A stretch of DNA of 64,000 bases from Staphylococcus argenteus (GCF_000236925.1 NC_016941.1:1116001-1180000), one strand, 5' to 3'; positions 8,599 to 16,810 are shown, numbered from the stretch's first letter. Notes: generated from the letters alone by a model not told the origin. Numbers and translations are program-made.

Positions 8599-10155
8599 GT
8601 GGAAAACACAATTAATGAAAGTGAAAAGAAAAAAAGATTTAAACTAAGAATGCCTGGTGCATTTATGATTTTATTCATTTTAACGGTTATTGCAGTAATA
8701 GCGACTTGGATTATTCCTGCAGGTGCCTATTCTAAACTTTCTTACGAACCTTCATCCCAAGAATTAAAAATTGTGAATCCTCATAATCAAGTTAAAAAAG
8801 TACCTGGTACACAAAAAGAACTTGATAAGATGGGTGTTAAAATTAAAATCGAGCAATTTAAATCAGGCGCGATTAATAAGCCTGTTTCTATACCAAATAC
8901 GTATGAACGATTAAAACAACATCCTGCTGGACCAGAACAAATCACAGGTAGTATGGTAGAAGGTACAATAGAAGCGGTAGATATTATGGTGTTTATACTT
9001 GTGTTGGGTGGACTTATTGGTGTAGTTCAAGCTAGTGGTTCCTTTGAATCTGGTTTACTTGCTTTAACTAAGAAAACCAAAGGTCATGAATTCATGCTGA
9101 TTGTTTTTGTGTCAATTTTAATGATTATCGGTGGTACATTATGTGGTATTGAAGAGGAAGCTGTAGCTTTCTATCCTATTTTAGTACCTATATTTATAGC
9201 ATTAGGATATGATTCAATCGTTTCTGTAGGTGCTATATTTCTTGCCAGTTCTGTTGGTAGTACATTTTCAACTATAAATCCGTTTTCAGTAGTCATTGCA
9301 TCTAATGCAGCTGGTACAACTTTTACAGATGGATTGTATTGGAGGATAGGAGCTTGTATCGTCGGCGCAATCTTTGTTATCAGTTATTTATATTGGTACT
9401 GTAAAAAAATTAAAAAAGATCCAAAGGCTTCTTATGCTTATGAGGACAAGGAAGCATTTGAAAAGCAATGGTCTGTATTAAAGGATGACGATAGCGCGCA
9501 ATTTACATTACGTAAAAAGATAATACTCACATTATTTGTATTACCTTTTCCAATTATGGTCTGGGGTGTCATGACTCAAGGTTGGTGGTTCCCTGTTATG
9601 GCGTCAGCATTTTTAATTTTTACAATTATTATTATGTTTATTGCTGGAACTGGTAAATTTGGTTTAGGAGAAAAAGGAACGGTTGATGCTTTTGTTAATG
9701 GCGCATCAAGTTTAGTTGGTGTATCTTTAATCATTGGTTTAGCAAGAGGTATTAACTTAGTGCTGAATGAAGGTATGATTTCAGATACGATTTTACATTT
9801 TTCATCATCTTTAGTTCAACATATGAGTGGGCCGTTGTTTATCATTGTTTTACTATTTATTTTCTTCTGCCTAGGCTTTATCGTCCCTTCTTCATCAGGG
9901 TTAGCGGTATTATCAATGCCAATCTTTGCACCGCTAGCTGATACAGTTGGTATACCAAGATTCGTTATCGTTACAACATATCAATTTGGTCAGTATGCGA
10001 TGTTGTTCTTAGCGCCAACTGGACTTGTTATGGCGACGTTACAAATGTTAAACATGCGATATTCACATTGGTTCCGTTTCGTATGGCCTGTTGTTGCCTT
10101 TGTATTAATTTTCGGAGGCGGATTACTAATTACGCAAGTTTTGATATATTCATAA
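8599..10155 (+). CDS. yfcC: YfcC/ArcD-like membrane transporter
   Basis: A 518-residue integral membrane protein of the YfcC (DcuC-related) family, which includes putative basic amino acid and C4-dicarboxylate carriers. It starts at GTG with AAGGAG 9 bases upstream. A first membrane helix near 18-43 precedes a long external loop (about 45-125). About ten further helices follow, including the conserved GGTLCGIEEEAVAFYP and FIVPSSSGLAVLSMPI segments. Position after argF-arcC suggests arginine/ornithine exchange, but a terminator lies between, so it probably has its own promoter. Substrate is unproven. Confidence 0.85.
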   Translation: MENTINESEKKKRFKLRMPGAFMILFILTVIAVIATWIIPAGAYSKLSYEPSSQELKIVNPHNQVKKVPGTQKELDKMGVKIKIEQFKSGAINKPVSIPNTYERLKQHPAGPEQITGSMVEGTIEAVDIMVFILVLGGLIGVVQASGSFESGLLALTKKTKGHEFMLIVFVSILMIIGGTLCGIEEEAVAFYPILVPIFIALGYDSIVSVGAIFLASSVGSTFSTINPFSVVIASNAAGTTFTDGLYWRIGACIVGAIFVISYLYWYCKKIKKDPKASYAYEDKEAFEKQWSVLKDDDSAQFTLRKKIILTLFVLPFPIMVWGVMTQGWWFPVMASAFLIFTIIIMFIAGTGKFGLGEKGTVDAFVNGASSLVGVSLIIGLARGINLVLNEGMISDTILHFSSSLVQHMSGPLFIIVLLFIFFCLGFIVPSSSGLAVLSMPIFAPLADTVGIPRFVIVTTYQFGQYAMLFLAPTGLVMATLQMLNMRYSHWFRFVWPVVAFVLIFGGGLLITQVLIYS

Positions 10156-10468
10156 TTTGAAATGCTATGTTATAGAAAAATTGAATAATAAGTGGTCGGT
10201 ATGCATCTCATTGGTTAGTAGAAATACTAAATTAATCGAGATGCATATTTTTTGGGTAGTAGTAAGATTCAGTGTATAAAAGTGGATGATCCAAAACTAT
10301 AATGCACATTCATTAATTGAAAGATTATTATAAAATGTAAGGGGAAATATGATATATTATATTTATTGTGATAAATATATGATTGTGCAGAGTATGATGT
10401 GTTAGGGCTTTTTAAACGGGAGATAGGATTATTTATAGATACAAAGTTATTAATTAGGGTGATTATAA
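10156..10468. other. Intergenic region after yfcC
   Basis: Holds the yfcC terminator and then AT-rich sequence leading to the small membrane genes. An 18-codon ORF at 10349 has AAGGGG upstream but nothing else in its favour. Confidence 0.5.
10201..10253 (+). terminator. Terminator of yfcC
   Basis: Arms ATGCATCTC (10201-10209) and GAGATGCAT (10238-10246), then a T-run. Confidence 0.8.
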
Positions 10469-10705
10469 ATGACATATTTGACAAAGCTTTTAGATACATT
10501 AACTGGAATATGCGTAGTGTTATTATTTAGTAAATATTTCGTTTCTTATGCGAATATGGTATTTGATTGGAACTTAAGGTGGTATTTGCTAGAAAACATA
10601 CCAAATTTGCCGATTATATTATTTATCTTGATGTTTGTTTTCGGTGTGTCTTCTGAAATGATAAAAGATAGACAAAAGAAGAAAAATATTAAATATAAGG
10701 AATGA
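10469..10705 (+). CDS. Small membrane protein, 78 residues
   Basis: The ATG is preceded by AGGGTG at 11 bases. Hydrophobic segments at about residues 12-32 and 45-62 are followed by a lysine-rich tail, suggesting two membrane helices with a cytoplasmic C-terminus. No family recognised. A second, 31-codon membrane ORF follows after five bases with its own ribosome site, and a strong terminator closes both, so they look like a small bicistronic operon. Confidence 0.65.
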   Translation: MTYLTKLLDTLTGICVVLLFSKYFVSYANMVFDWNLRWYLLENIPNLPIILFILMFVFGVSSEMIKDRQKKKNIKYKE

Positions 10706-10710
10706 TAACA

Positions 10711-10806
10711 ATGACGAACATAACGAAGACGAAGATAAAAATCTTTTTCAACTATTTTATTGGGATATTAGCCTTAACGTATGCTTTTTATTTAATATTT
10801 AAATAA
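10711..10806 (+). CDS. 31-residue membrane peptide
   Basis: ATG with AAGGA 9 bases upstream, five bases after the stop of the 78-residue membrane protein. The product has a threonine/lysine-rich start (about 10 residues) and a single aromatic-rich membrane helix to the end. No family is recognised. The tight spacing, ribosome site and terminator 30 bases later support a real gene. Confidence 0.55.
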   Translation: MTNITKTKIKIFFNYFIGILALTYAFYLIFK

Positions 10807-10835
10807 ATATCTAAGTTTTGTTTACTATTGCAATA

Positions 10836-10862
10836 AAAAGACAGGGGAGCCTGTCTTTTTTA
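10836..10862. terminator. Bidirectional terminator
   Basis: AAAAAGACAGG-GGAG-CCTGTCTTTTT is a compact stem with A-run and T-run. It serves the small membrane operon (+) and the transporter gene (-). Confidence 0.9.
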
Positions 10863-10900
10863 ATAAGCATATTTGTTTAATTTATATTTGTAGTGAGCTT

Positions 10901-11845
10901 TTATACTGTATCACGTATTAATTTATTTTTATTTTCACTTTTAAAAAAGTAATGAATATATCCTATTAAGACTCTAAATACTATTATAGTTGCCAATAAA
11001 ATCTCAAAAAATAAAAGACCTTTCCAAATTATTGGAAACATAAGGACAGGCAAACTGTTCTTTAAAGCAGTAGCTGAAATCACTAATGGAAATGTGAATG
11101 CTGAAAATACTGGCGAAAAGGGTTCTTTCAGTAATTTAGGAAGTTGTATGATGATATAAAAATAAAAAGTTTGAGCTAATATTAAAAAAACAATAACGAT
11201 AAAAGCATTTGTCTTAGGAAAAGCTATAACATATGATGCTGCAACTAAAGAAAATGGTGCACAAACTGTAGATATGTTTGGTTTAATAGACGCTTGCAAT
11301 GGATATATTTTAATTCGTTTGAATACTATGGGCAAGACAATACAAGTTGCTACAAAACCATAAATAACTGATAATTTACCTATCAAATAATATCCACTGA
11401 CTGGTGCTGTTAATCCAGCGATAGCTATACCAATAAAAAGTACTGTCCATGATGGATATACATTTTCGAATGAGAATCCTTTTAAATATTTAAATGAAAA
11501 AATAATCATATGCGTCATAATACCCACAAGGCATAAAATCCATAAAGGTGTTATTAAACTATTAATAATAGTTATATTACTAAAAAATGTTTTTAAATAA
11601 GTTGTTCCTAAAAATCCGGACATGAAAAATGTTGTGAATACAGATGAAATTAGAGGGTTGTTTAATTGTTCTTTCACAGTATTATAATTTTTGAACATTG
11701 TACATAATAGGTGAAGCCAAATTAAGAAAGCAAAGATGCCACAAAGAGCGTTAATAGCAAGTGATATATCTTTCAAAAGATTTCCTAAGCCTAATAAACC
11801 TAAGACCAGTCCTGACGTTACTAAAGGTGCATTTTGAAGTCTCAT
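10901..11845 (-). CDS. TDT-family transporter (TehA/SLAC1-like)
   Basis: A 314-residue, ten-helix membrane protein resembling the tellurite-resistance/dicarboxylate transporter family, whose members include TehA, Mae1 and SLAC1 anion channels. It starts with the family's PLVTSGLVLGLLGLGN segment, carries repeating helix pairs, and has FSPVFSAFTFPLVISATAL near 240-258, similar to the pore-lining repeat. AAAGG lies 9 bases before the ATG. Monocistronic on the minus strand with a shared terminator. Substrate is unknown; sulphite, dicarboxylates or small anions are possible. Confidence 0.8.
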   Translation of the reverse strand: MRLQNAPLVTSGLVLGLLGLGNLLKDISLAINALCGIFAFLIWLHLLCTMFKNYNTVKEQLNNPLISSVFTTFFMSGFLGTTYLKTFFSNITIINSLITPLWILCLVGIMTHMIIFSFKYLKGFSFENVYPSWTVLFIGIAIAGLTAPVSGYYLIGKLSVIYGFVATCIVLPIVFKRIKIYPLQASIKPNISTVCAPFSLVAASYVIAFPKTNAFIVIVFLILAQTFYFYIIIQLPKLLKEPFSPVFSAFTFPLVISATALKNSLPVLMFPIIWKGLLFFEILLATIIVFRVLIGYIHYFFKSENKNKLIRDTV

Positions 11846-12182
11846 GATTTACAACCTTTCTTATGTGATTTTCTTCACTAATTATATCATGATAGCTTCA
11901 TTCTTTTAATAAGAAGAGTGTGTACTTTTACGTTTATAACGTATGTTGGAATAGTGGACACATAATTGTCATTTAAAATTTGATGAAAGAAATATTAACA
12001 AAGGCTAGCCAACTTCATTAGAATCAATTAAATTATAAGACTTCAGAAAAACATATCTACCATATCAAACAATTAAAGATTTAAAAATGATAAAACAAAG
12101 AACTCCGGCATAGCGGAGTTCTTTGGATAGTGATTAATTTGTGCATACTAATTAAGTTAATGACATAAGGCTAGAAAAGAGA
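11846..12182. other. Intergenic region upstream of the TDT gene
   Basis: AT-rich and without a supported ORF. Contains an isolated terminator-like hairpin at 12097-12124 that no annotated gene explains. Confidence 0.5.
12097..12124 (-). terminator. Orphan terminator hairpin
   Basis: AAAGAACTCCG and CGGAGTTCTTT pair over 11 bases. On the minus strand it continues TTTGTTTTAT. It may back-stop the predicted minus-strand RNA starting near 12301. Confidence 0.6.
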
Positions 12183-12301
12183 ATAAAAAAAGAACGTCGC
12201 GAAACAGTTGAGTACTATCTAAAAATAGCCAGTTTTAAAATACTACTCATCGAGTTTATTCGCAGAACGTTCAATGGTAAGACCCCGAAAGAGGATTCTT
12301 A
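12183..12301 (-). ncRNA. Predicted structured small RNA, about 115 nt
   Basis: On the minus strand a promoter (12308-12336) would start RNA near 12301. The RNA contains GAACGT-TCT-GCGAA (12272-12259), which pairs with TTCGC-G-ACGTTC (12203-12192) and is followed directly by seven T: an intrinsic terminator. Inside, GAGTAGTAT pairs with ATAGTACTC with one mismatch, giving one long rod. No ORF is apparent. It is complementary to the leader of the 27-residue peptide ORF on the other strand. It may match a catalogued staphylococcal sRNA that I cannot name. Confidence 0.5.
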
Positions 12302-12307
12302 ATTTTC

Positions 12308-12336
12308 ATTATAAAGGAGGCAATACTACATGAAAA
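12308..12336 (-). promoter_or_regulatory. Candidate minus-strand promoter inside peptide start region
   Basis: Reading the minus strand: TTTTCA, 17-bp spacer, TATAAT. It lies over the ribosome site and ATG of the 27-residue peptide ORF and points away from it. Confidence 0.5.
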
Positions 12337-12413
12337 GAGAAACAAGGCAAAAAATATCTTTCTGCTTATCAATTGGTATATTTATTTTAGTTATATTACT
12401 ATTGATATTTTAA
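12330..12413 (+). CDS. 27-residue single-helix membrane peptide
   Basis: ATG with a near-perfect AAAGGAGG about 10 bases upstream. The product has a basic, polar first 8 residues (MKRETRQK) and then an unbroken hydrophobic helix (ISFCLSIGIFILVILLLIF) to the stop. Small size, one helix, charged end and a structured leader opposed by a predicted antisense RNA resemble type I toxin genes, although the peptide matches none I remember. No clear plus-strand promoter is visible. Function unknown. Confidence 0.55.
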   Translation: MKRETRQKISFCLSIGIFILVILLLIF

Positions 12414-12718
12414 AAATTTTTCGCCTTATCTAATTTATGAATTGTTATGATGAAAGATTTGATAAAAAACAAAGATCATTAGAAAATCACGACTCGAGGG
12501 ACTAGGTTGTTTTGAGCATGTATGTGTTTGATTTAAAAGGTTTGAATTTAAATTTCTGAGAATCTTCAACTTAAATTTTTATAAGTGAAAATGAATAATC
12601 GCGTGTCAAACGTGTGTCAAAAAATATTAAAACGAATATGAATGCTAGTGTATTGGCAACAAGTATTTAGAAATCTTATGGGTCCCTAAAAATTTAAATT
12701 ATATAATAGTAAAACAAA
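12414..12718. other. Intergenic region between peptide ORF and tRNA-Arg terminator
   Basis: About 300 AT-rich bases. No ORF with a ribosome site, no repeat of the tRNA end and no recognisable integrase fragment. Confidence 0.5.
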
Positions 12719-12746
12719 AAAGAACCCCGTATTGACGGGGTTCTTT
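12719..12746 (-). terminator. Terminator of tRNA-Arg
   Basis: AAAGAACCCCGT-ATTG-ACGGGGTTCTTT, followed on the minus strand by a T-rich run, about 35 bases past the tRNA 3' end. Confidence 0.85.
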
Positions 12747-12779
12747 TAGTTGGGTGGTGTATAAAAAACACCTATAAAC

Positions 12780-12852
12780 GTCCTGGGAGGGATTCGAACC
12801 CCCGACCGATGGCTTAGAAGGCCATTGCTCTATCCAGCTGAGCTACCAGGAC
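12780..12852 (-). tRNA. tRNA-Arg (anticodon UCU)
   Basis: 73 bases fold as a cloverleaf: acceptor GTCCTGG/CCAGGAC, D-arm GCTC/GAGC, anticodon stem ATGGC/GCCAT with loop CTTCTAA (anticodon TCT, reading AGA), and T-arm GGGGG-TTCGAAT-CCCTC. CCA is not encoded. It stands alone with its own terminator. Confidence 0.97.
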
Positions 12853-13214
12853 ACGTTTAACAACACAAGAATTATTATAGCTAAATGAACATAAATAAGC
12901 AATACCTTACAAATAAAAAATGTTTATATTTTTCACTATTTTAGAGCTATTTATATAAAAAGGTTCAATAAGTATTATATGTAGATACAAGCAATATAAT
13001 TGCGTTAAATACAGTTTTGAATGCCTAAGTGTAAAACTAGTTCATTAATAAAACAGTTATGTACTATAAATGTTATTGTGCGTATAAACAAACTAATTGT
13101 ACGAAATTCATTTTAAAATATCAATAACAAAACGTTAAGCGAATGACATGGCGGTAATCTAGAACTACTCGCGTTTTGTTTTTCTTCATATTTAAATTTT
13201 AAGGAGTGTTTTCA
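12853..13214. other. Upstream region of the psm-beta operon
   Basis: About 360 AT-rich bases holding promoters for tRNA-Arg (-) and psm-beta (+). No ORF. AgrA-like half-sites are noted separately. Confidence 0.5.
13131..13141 (+). promoter_or_regulatory. Possible AgrA half-site upstream of psm-beta
   Basis: AACGTTAAGCG resembles one half of the AgrA direct repeat (consensus near ACAGTTAAG), 74 bases before psm-beta1. Direct AgrA control of psm operons is known. The partner half-site (GCGGTAAT near 13151) is poor and wrongly spaced. Confidence 0.25.
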
Positions 13215-13349
13215 ATGGAAGGTTTATTCAACGCAATTAAAGATACTGTAACTGCAGCAATCAATAATGATGGAGCAAAATTAGGCACAAGCATTGTGAA
13301 CATCGTTGAAAATGGCGTAGGTTTACTATCTAAATTATTCGGATTCTAA
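13215..13349 (+). CDS. psmB1: Phenol-soluble modulin beta 1
   Basis: A 44-residue secreted amphipathic peptide with formylated start and no signal peptide, exported by the Pmt ABC transporter. It begins MEGLFNAIKDTVTAAINND and ends LLSKLFGF, identical to the S. aureus peptide as I remember it. AAGGAG is 9 bases upstream. Beta-PSMs have low cytolytic activity and contribute to biofilm structuring and surfactant behaviour. It is followed after 56 bases by its paralogue, with a terminator after both, and expression is Agr-dependent in S. aureus. Too short for many gene callers. Confidence 0.95.
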   Translation: MEGLFNAIKDTVTAAINNDGAKLGTSIVNIVENGVGLLSKLFGF

Positions 13350-13405
13350 TTCCAATATGTTATGAAAGTGATCTAAATTAATTTAAGGGCGAGGGAGAGA
13401 TGACA

Positions 13406-13540
13406 ATGACTGGTTTAGCAGAAGCGATTGCAAATACAGTGCAAGCAGCACAACAGCATGATAGTGTAAAATTAGGTACAAGTATCGTAGATATTGTTGC
13501 CAATGGTGTAGCATTAATAGGGAAATTATTCGGATTCTAA
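13406..13540 (+). CDS. psmB2: Phenol-soluble modulin beta 2
   Basis: A 44-residue paralogue of the preceding gene ([19 protein letters not shown]... ending IGKLFGF). The ATG used has GAGGGAGAG about 6 bases upstream; another in-frame ATG two codons earlier overlaps that site. The C-terminal turn reads [11 protein letters not shown], where S. aureus has, from memory, GVGLLGKLFGF. Same operon as psmB1, sharing the terminator. Confidence 0.95.
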   Translation: MTGLAEAIANTVQAAQQHDSVKLGTSIVDIVANGVALIGKLFGF

Positions 13541-13565
13541 TATCAGAATGAAATATCTTTAAACA

Positions 13566-13608
13566 AAACTGGGTGAGTATATTTAATGGATATGCACTCA
13601 GTTTTTTT
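13566..13608 (+). terminator. Terminator of the psm-beta operon
   Basis: AAACTGGGTGAGTATA pairs with TATGCACTCAGTTT (one mismatch and a bulge), followed by a T-run. Confidence 0.8.
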
Positions 13609-13674
13609 GTATGCAGAAAAACAAACCTCTGTTAAGATTTAATTAGATAATCAGAATATAGGAGATGGGTGAAC

Positions 13675-14370
13675 TTGGGATACAAAAATATTTTAATAGA
13701 CTTTGATGACACAATTGTGGACTTTTATGATGCGGAAGAATGGGCATTTCATTACATGGCTAATTTATTTGATCATAAAGCTACTGACCTTGATTTTTTA
13801 GAGTTTAAAAAAATTAATCATCAACATTGGGAAGCTTTTCAACAAAATAAATTAACAAAATCAGAAGTTTTATCACAACGATTTGTAAATTATTTTAAAC
13901 GTCATCAAATGGAAATAGATGGACATCGTGCCGATGTTTTATTCAGAAATGGTTTAGCAGAAGCGAAAATCAAATATTTTGATCAAACATTAGAAACTAT
14001 CATTGAATTATCGGAAAATCATAATTTGTATATTGTGACTAATGGAGTTACAGAAACGCAAAAAAGAAGACTAAATCAAACGCCACTTCATAAATATTTT
14101 AAAAATATTTACATTTCAGAAGAAACGGGACATCAAAAACCGAGTCCCGAGTTTTTTAATTATGTCTTTAATGATATAGGTGAATCTGAAAGAGAAAACT
14201 CAATAATAGTAGGTGACTCATTAACATCCGACATTTTAGGAGGAATTAATGCAGGGATTGCAACATGTTGGTTTAATTTCAGGAATTTTGAGCCAAACTC
14301 TGAAATAATACCTGATTACGAAATTAATTCATGGACGCAATTGAAGGAAATTGTTAGTGAAGAAAATTAA
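13675..14370 (+). CDS. HAD-superfamily hydrolase (YjjG-like nucleotidase family)
   Basis: A 231-residue cytoplasmic phosphatase-fold protein. TTG is chosen because TAGGAG lies about 9 bases upstream and it gives the usual MGYKNILIDFDDT start; a GTG two codons earlier sits too close to the site. Motif I is DFDDT with Asp9 and Asp11, motif II TNG near 115, the motif III lysine is in the QKPSPEFF segment, and motif IV is VGDSLTSDILGG. An all-helical cap separates motifs I and II. YjjG relatives dephosphorylate pyrimidine nucleotides; the substrate here is unproven. Confidence 0.85.
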   Translation: MGYKNILIDFDDTIVDFYDAEEWAFHYMANLFDHKATDLDFLEFKKINHQHWEAFQQNKLTKSEVLSQRFVNYFKRHQMEIDGHRADVLFRNGLAEAKIKYFDQTLETIIELSENHNLYIVTNGVTETQKRRLNQTPLHKYFKNIYISEETGHQKPSPEFFNYVFNDIGESERENSIIVGDSLTSDILGGINAGIATCWFNFRNFEPNSEIIPDYEINSWTQLKEIVSEEN

Positions 14371-14387
14371 GTTTTACAATTTAGAAA

Positions 14388-14433
14388 TAAAAAAGACACT
14401 ACGAAAAATTTAAATTCAATTAATCGTAGTGTC
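14388..14433 (-). terminator. Convergent terminator between HAD and GNAT genes
   Basis: GACACTACGA (14395-14404) pairs with TCGTAGTGTC (14424-14433). The T-run is on the minus strand, serving the GNAT gene. Confidence 0.85.
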
Positions 14434-14446
14434 GAATATTGATATC

Positions 14447-14887
14447 TTATGGTTTCCACAGTAAGACATCGTGTCCTTCTATATTTTTAGCTTCCACATC
14501 TGTAAATCCATGATGTAAAAAGAAATCCTTTGAATCATTTCTGCCAATCGCTTTAATTGGCATATTAAAACTTTTTGCAAAATCAATTAGTTTTGTTGCG
14601 TACCCTCTGTTTTGATATTTTGGCAATACTTCTAACTTCCATAATAATAAATAATCATCAAAATCTGGGAAGTAAATTTCTTCGACATCACCTTTTTTCA
14701 GCAATGCCATTCTAGCCCCTAATTGATCTCCGACAAATATACCATAAAATGGTGAATCTGAACTTGCATCAATCATTTGGCCATTTAATTCGTTGACCAT
14801 ATATAAGTCTTTGTTGCCAAATTCTCTAAAGTTCTCAAACAACTCATCAGTTTTGTAATTAATTTCAAGACGTTTGATTTCACTCAT
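14447..14887 (-). CDS. GNAT-family N-acetyltransferase
   Basis: A 146-residue acetyltransferase-fold protein with AGGGG about 9 bases before the ATG. The acetyl-CoA binding motif is visible as VLPKYQNRGYATKLIDFAK (Q/R-x-x-G-x-A/G pattern) near 87-105, and a C-terminal strand ends HGFTDVEAKNIEGHDVLLWKP. I recognise it as a conserved staphylococcal YjcK/UPF-type acetyltransferase; the acceptor is unknown. Monocistronic, divergent from bshC. Confidence 0.85.
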   Translation of the reverse strand: MSEIKRLEINYKTDELFENFREFGNKDLYMVNELNGQMIDASSDSPFYGIFVGDQLGARMALLKKGDVEEIYFPDFDDYLLLWKLEVLPKYQNRGYATKLIDFAKSFNMPIKAIGRNDSKDFFLHHGFTDVEAKNIEGHDVLLWKP

Positions 14888-15018
14888 ATTTATCTACCCC
14901 TTATTTGTTTACTACTATTATTATACATTAAACCACTTGTATTTTTCATTGATTTAAAAGACCAAAACACTGAATATTATAAATTTTCTACAATTAAATT
15001 GATTTTTAAGCTGTAAAA

Positions 15019-15047
15019 TTGTCAACAAGCGGTATAGTCTTTATACT
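15019..15047 (+). promoter_or_regulatory. Sigma-A promoter of bshC
   Basis: TTGTCA, 17-bp spacer, TATACT; the -10 box ends 34 bases before the bshC ATG. Confidence 0.75.
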
Positions 15048-15081
15048 ATAATTTGTAATCGCGTACTGAAGGAGAAAACAC

Positions 15082-16695
15082 ATGGACTGTAAAGTAGTTA
15101 GTTTAAATGAAAAAGATCAGTTTATATCTAAAATAGAAAGCAGTAATCCGGAAATTGTAGGGTTATTTCAATATGATGCTGCACAACAAACGAGTTTTGA
15201 AAAGAGAATGTCGAGAAAAAGTAATGGCAGGGAAAAAGTATTAGCTAATGCCATTCGTGAATATATGAGTGATTTAGACATTTCTAATGAACAAAATAAT
15301 AGTTTAGAAGCATTAGCTAGTGGTTCAAAAGTAGTGATTGGAGGTCAGCAGGCAGGACTTTTTGGTGGCCCGCTTTATACATTTCATAAAATCTTTTCCA
15401 TAATCACTTTAGCGAACCAACTTGAGGATACGTATAAACAAAAAGTTGTACCAGTGTTTTGGATTGCAGGAGAAGATCATGATTTCGATGAAGTCAATCA
15501 TACGTATGTTTATAATGAAAATGAAGCGACATTACATAAAGTTAAATATCATACTATGGATGCGCCTGAATCAACGATTTCTAGATATAATCCAGACAAA
15601 GCTGAATTGAAGAAAGCTTTAAAAGCAATGTTTAAACAAATGAAAGAAACGGTCTACACACAAAGGTTAATCAATTTGTGTAACAGCATAATTGATCAAT
15701 ATGATTCATGGTCAGACATGTTCAAAGCATTATTACATGAGACGTTTAAAACGTATGGAGTGCTCTTTATAGACGCACAGTATGAATCGTTAAGGAAAAT
15801 TGAAGCGCCATTATTTACAGAAATTCTAAAAAAACATCAATCTCTTGATTATGCGTTTAGGACAACACAGCAACGTACACAAGAACAAGGTTTGGATGCT
15901 ATGATTCAAACTGATACAAATGTACATTTATTTTTACATGATGATCAAATGCGTCAACTCATCTCATACGAAGACGAAGTTTTTAAATTAAGCAAAACGA
16001 ATAAATCATATACAATGGAAGAAATTTTAAAAATTGCTGAAAATCAACCAGAGCTGTTTTCTAATAATGTTGTAACTAGACCATTAATGGAAGAGTGGTT
16101 ATTTAACACTGTGGCATTTATTGGCGGACCTAGTGAAATTAAATACTGGGCAGAATTAAAAGGTGTTTTTGAGTTATTTGAAATTGAAATGCCAATTGTT
16201 ATGCCAAGACTAAGAATTACCTACTTAAATGAACGTATTGAAAAATTGCTTACTAAATATGAATTACCACTATCAGAAGTTTTAGTTGATGGTGTAGAAG
16301 GAAGTAGAAGCAAATTCATTCGTGAACAAGCATCAGATGATTTTATTGAAAAAGTTGAAACAATGATTGAACAACAACGTATTTTATATAGAGATTTATT
16401 AAATGAAGTTACTGGTAATCAAAATAATATAAATCTAGTTACTAAAAACAATGAAATTCATCAACACCAATATGAATATTTGTTAAATCGTTACTTATTA
16501 AATATTGAAAGAGAAAACAAAATAAGCATGAAACAATATAGGGAAATTGAAGAACATCTCCACCCAATGGGCGGTTTACAAGAACGTGTATGGAATCCAC
16601 TTCAAATTTTGAATGATTTTGGGATAGATGTGTTCAAACCCTCCACCTATCCACCACTTTCTTACACTTTTGATCATATCGTTATAAAACCTTAG
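15082..16695 (+). CDS. bshC: Bacillithiol synthase, putative cysteine ligase
   Basis: Catalyses the last step of bacillithiol synthesis, adding cysteine to glucosaminyl-malate; bacillithiol is the main low-molecular-weight thiol of staphylococci and substrate of FosB. The 537 residues match BshC. Seen are the nucleotide-binding-like [16 protein letters not shown] segment near 89, [16 protein letters not shown] near 128, GGPSEIKYW near 352 and a C-terminal coiled coil. AAGGAG lies 9 bases before the ATG. It has its own promoter and terminator, directly before mraZ. Confidence 0.95.
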   Translation: MDCKVVSLNEKDQFISKIESSNPEIVGLFQYDAAQQTSFEKRMSRKSNGREKVLANAIREYMSDLDISNEQNNSLEALASGSKVVIGGQQAGLFGGPLYTFHKIFSIITLANQLEDTYKQKVVPVFWIAGEDHDFDEVNHTYVYNENEATLHKVKYHTMDAPESTISRYNPDKAELKKALKAMFKQMKETVYTQRLINLCNSIIDQYDSWSDMFKALLHETFKTYGVLFIDAQYESLRKIEAPLFTEILKKHQSLDYAFRTTQQRTQEQGLDAMIQTDTNVHLFLHDDQMRQLISYEDEVFKLSKTNKSYTMEEILKIAENQPELFSNNVVTRPLMEEWLFNTVAFIGGPSEIKYWAELKGVFELFEIEMPIVMPRLRITYLNERIEKLLTKYELPLSEVLVDGVEGSRSKFIREQASDDFIEKVETMIEQQRILYRDLLNEVTGNQNNINLVTKNNEIHQHQYEYLLNRYLLNIERENKISMKQYREIEEHLHPMGGLQERVWNPLQILNDFGIDVFKPSTYPPLSYTFDHIVIKP

Positions 16696-16710
16696 AATAT
16701 CAAGGGTTTT

Positions 16711-16748
16711 GCCCGATTTATCTTTTTGATAAATCGGGCATTTTTTTG
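16711..16748 (+). terminator. Terminator of bshC
   Basis: GCCCGATTTATC and GATAAATCGGGC form a perfect 12-bp stem, followed by a T-run. Confidence 0.95.
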
Positions 16749-16785
16749 TTTTTTAAAATAAATTTCACAAATTTTGTATAAATAG

Positions 16786-16810
16786 TGGTGGATAGTGGGG
16801 AGATGTGGTA
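16786..16810 (+). promoter_or_regulatory. MraZ operator, three direct repeats
   Basis: TGGTG-N5-TGGGG-N5-TGGTA gives three TGGKN boxes at an exact 10-bp period, 29 bases before mraZ. MraZ is known to bind such TGGGN repeats at its own promoter and repress the dcw operon. Binding here is inferred from this fit. Confidence 0.75.

Noticed and set aside
10349..10405. 18-codon ORF with AAGGGG upstream
   Set aside because: Very short, no recognisable segment, and no terminator or neighbour support.
12590..12720. Possible integrase remnant or attachment site next to tRNA-Arg
   Set aside because: Translation gives no recombinase motifs, and no direct repeat of the tRNA 3' end was found in the flank.
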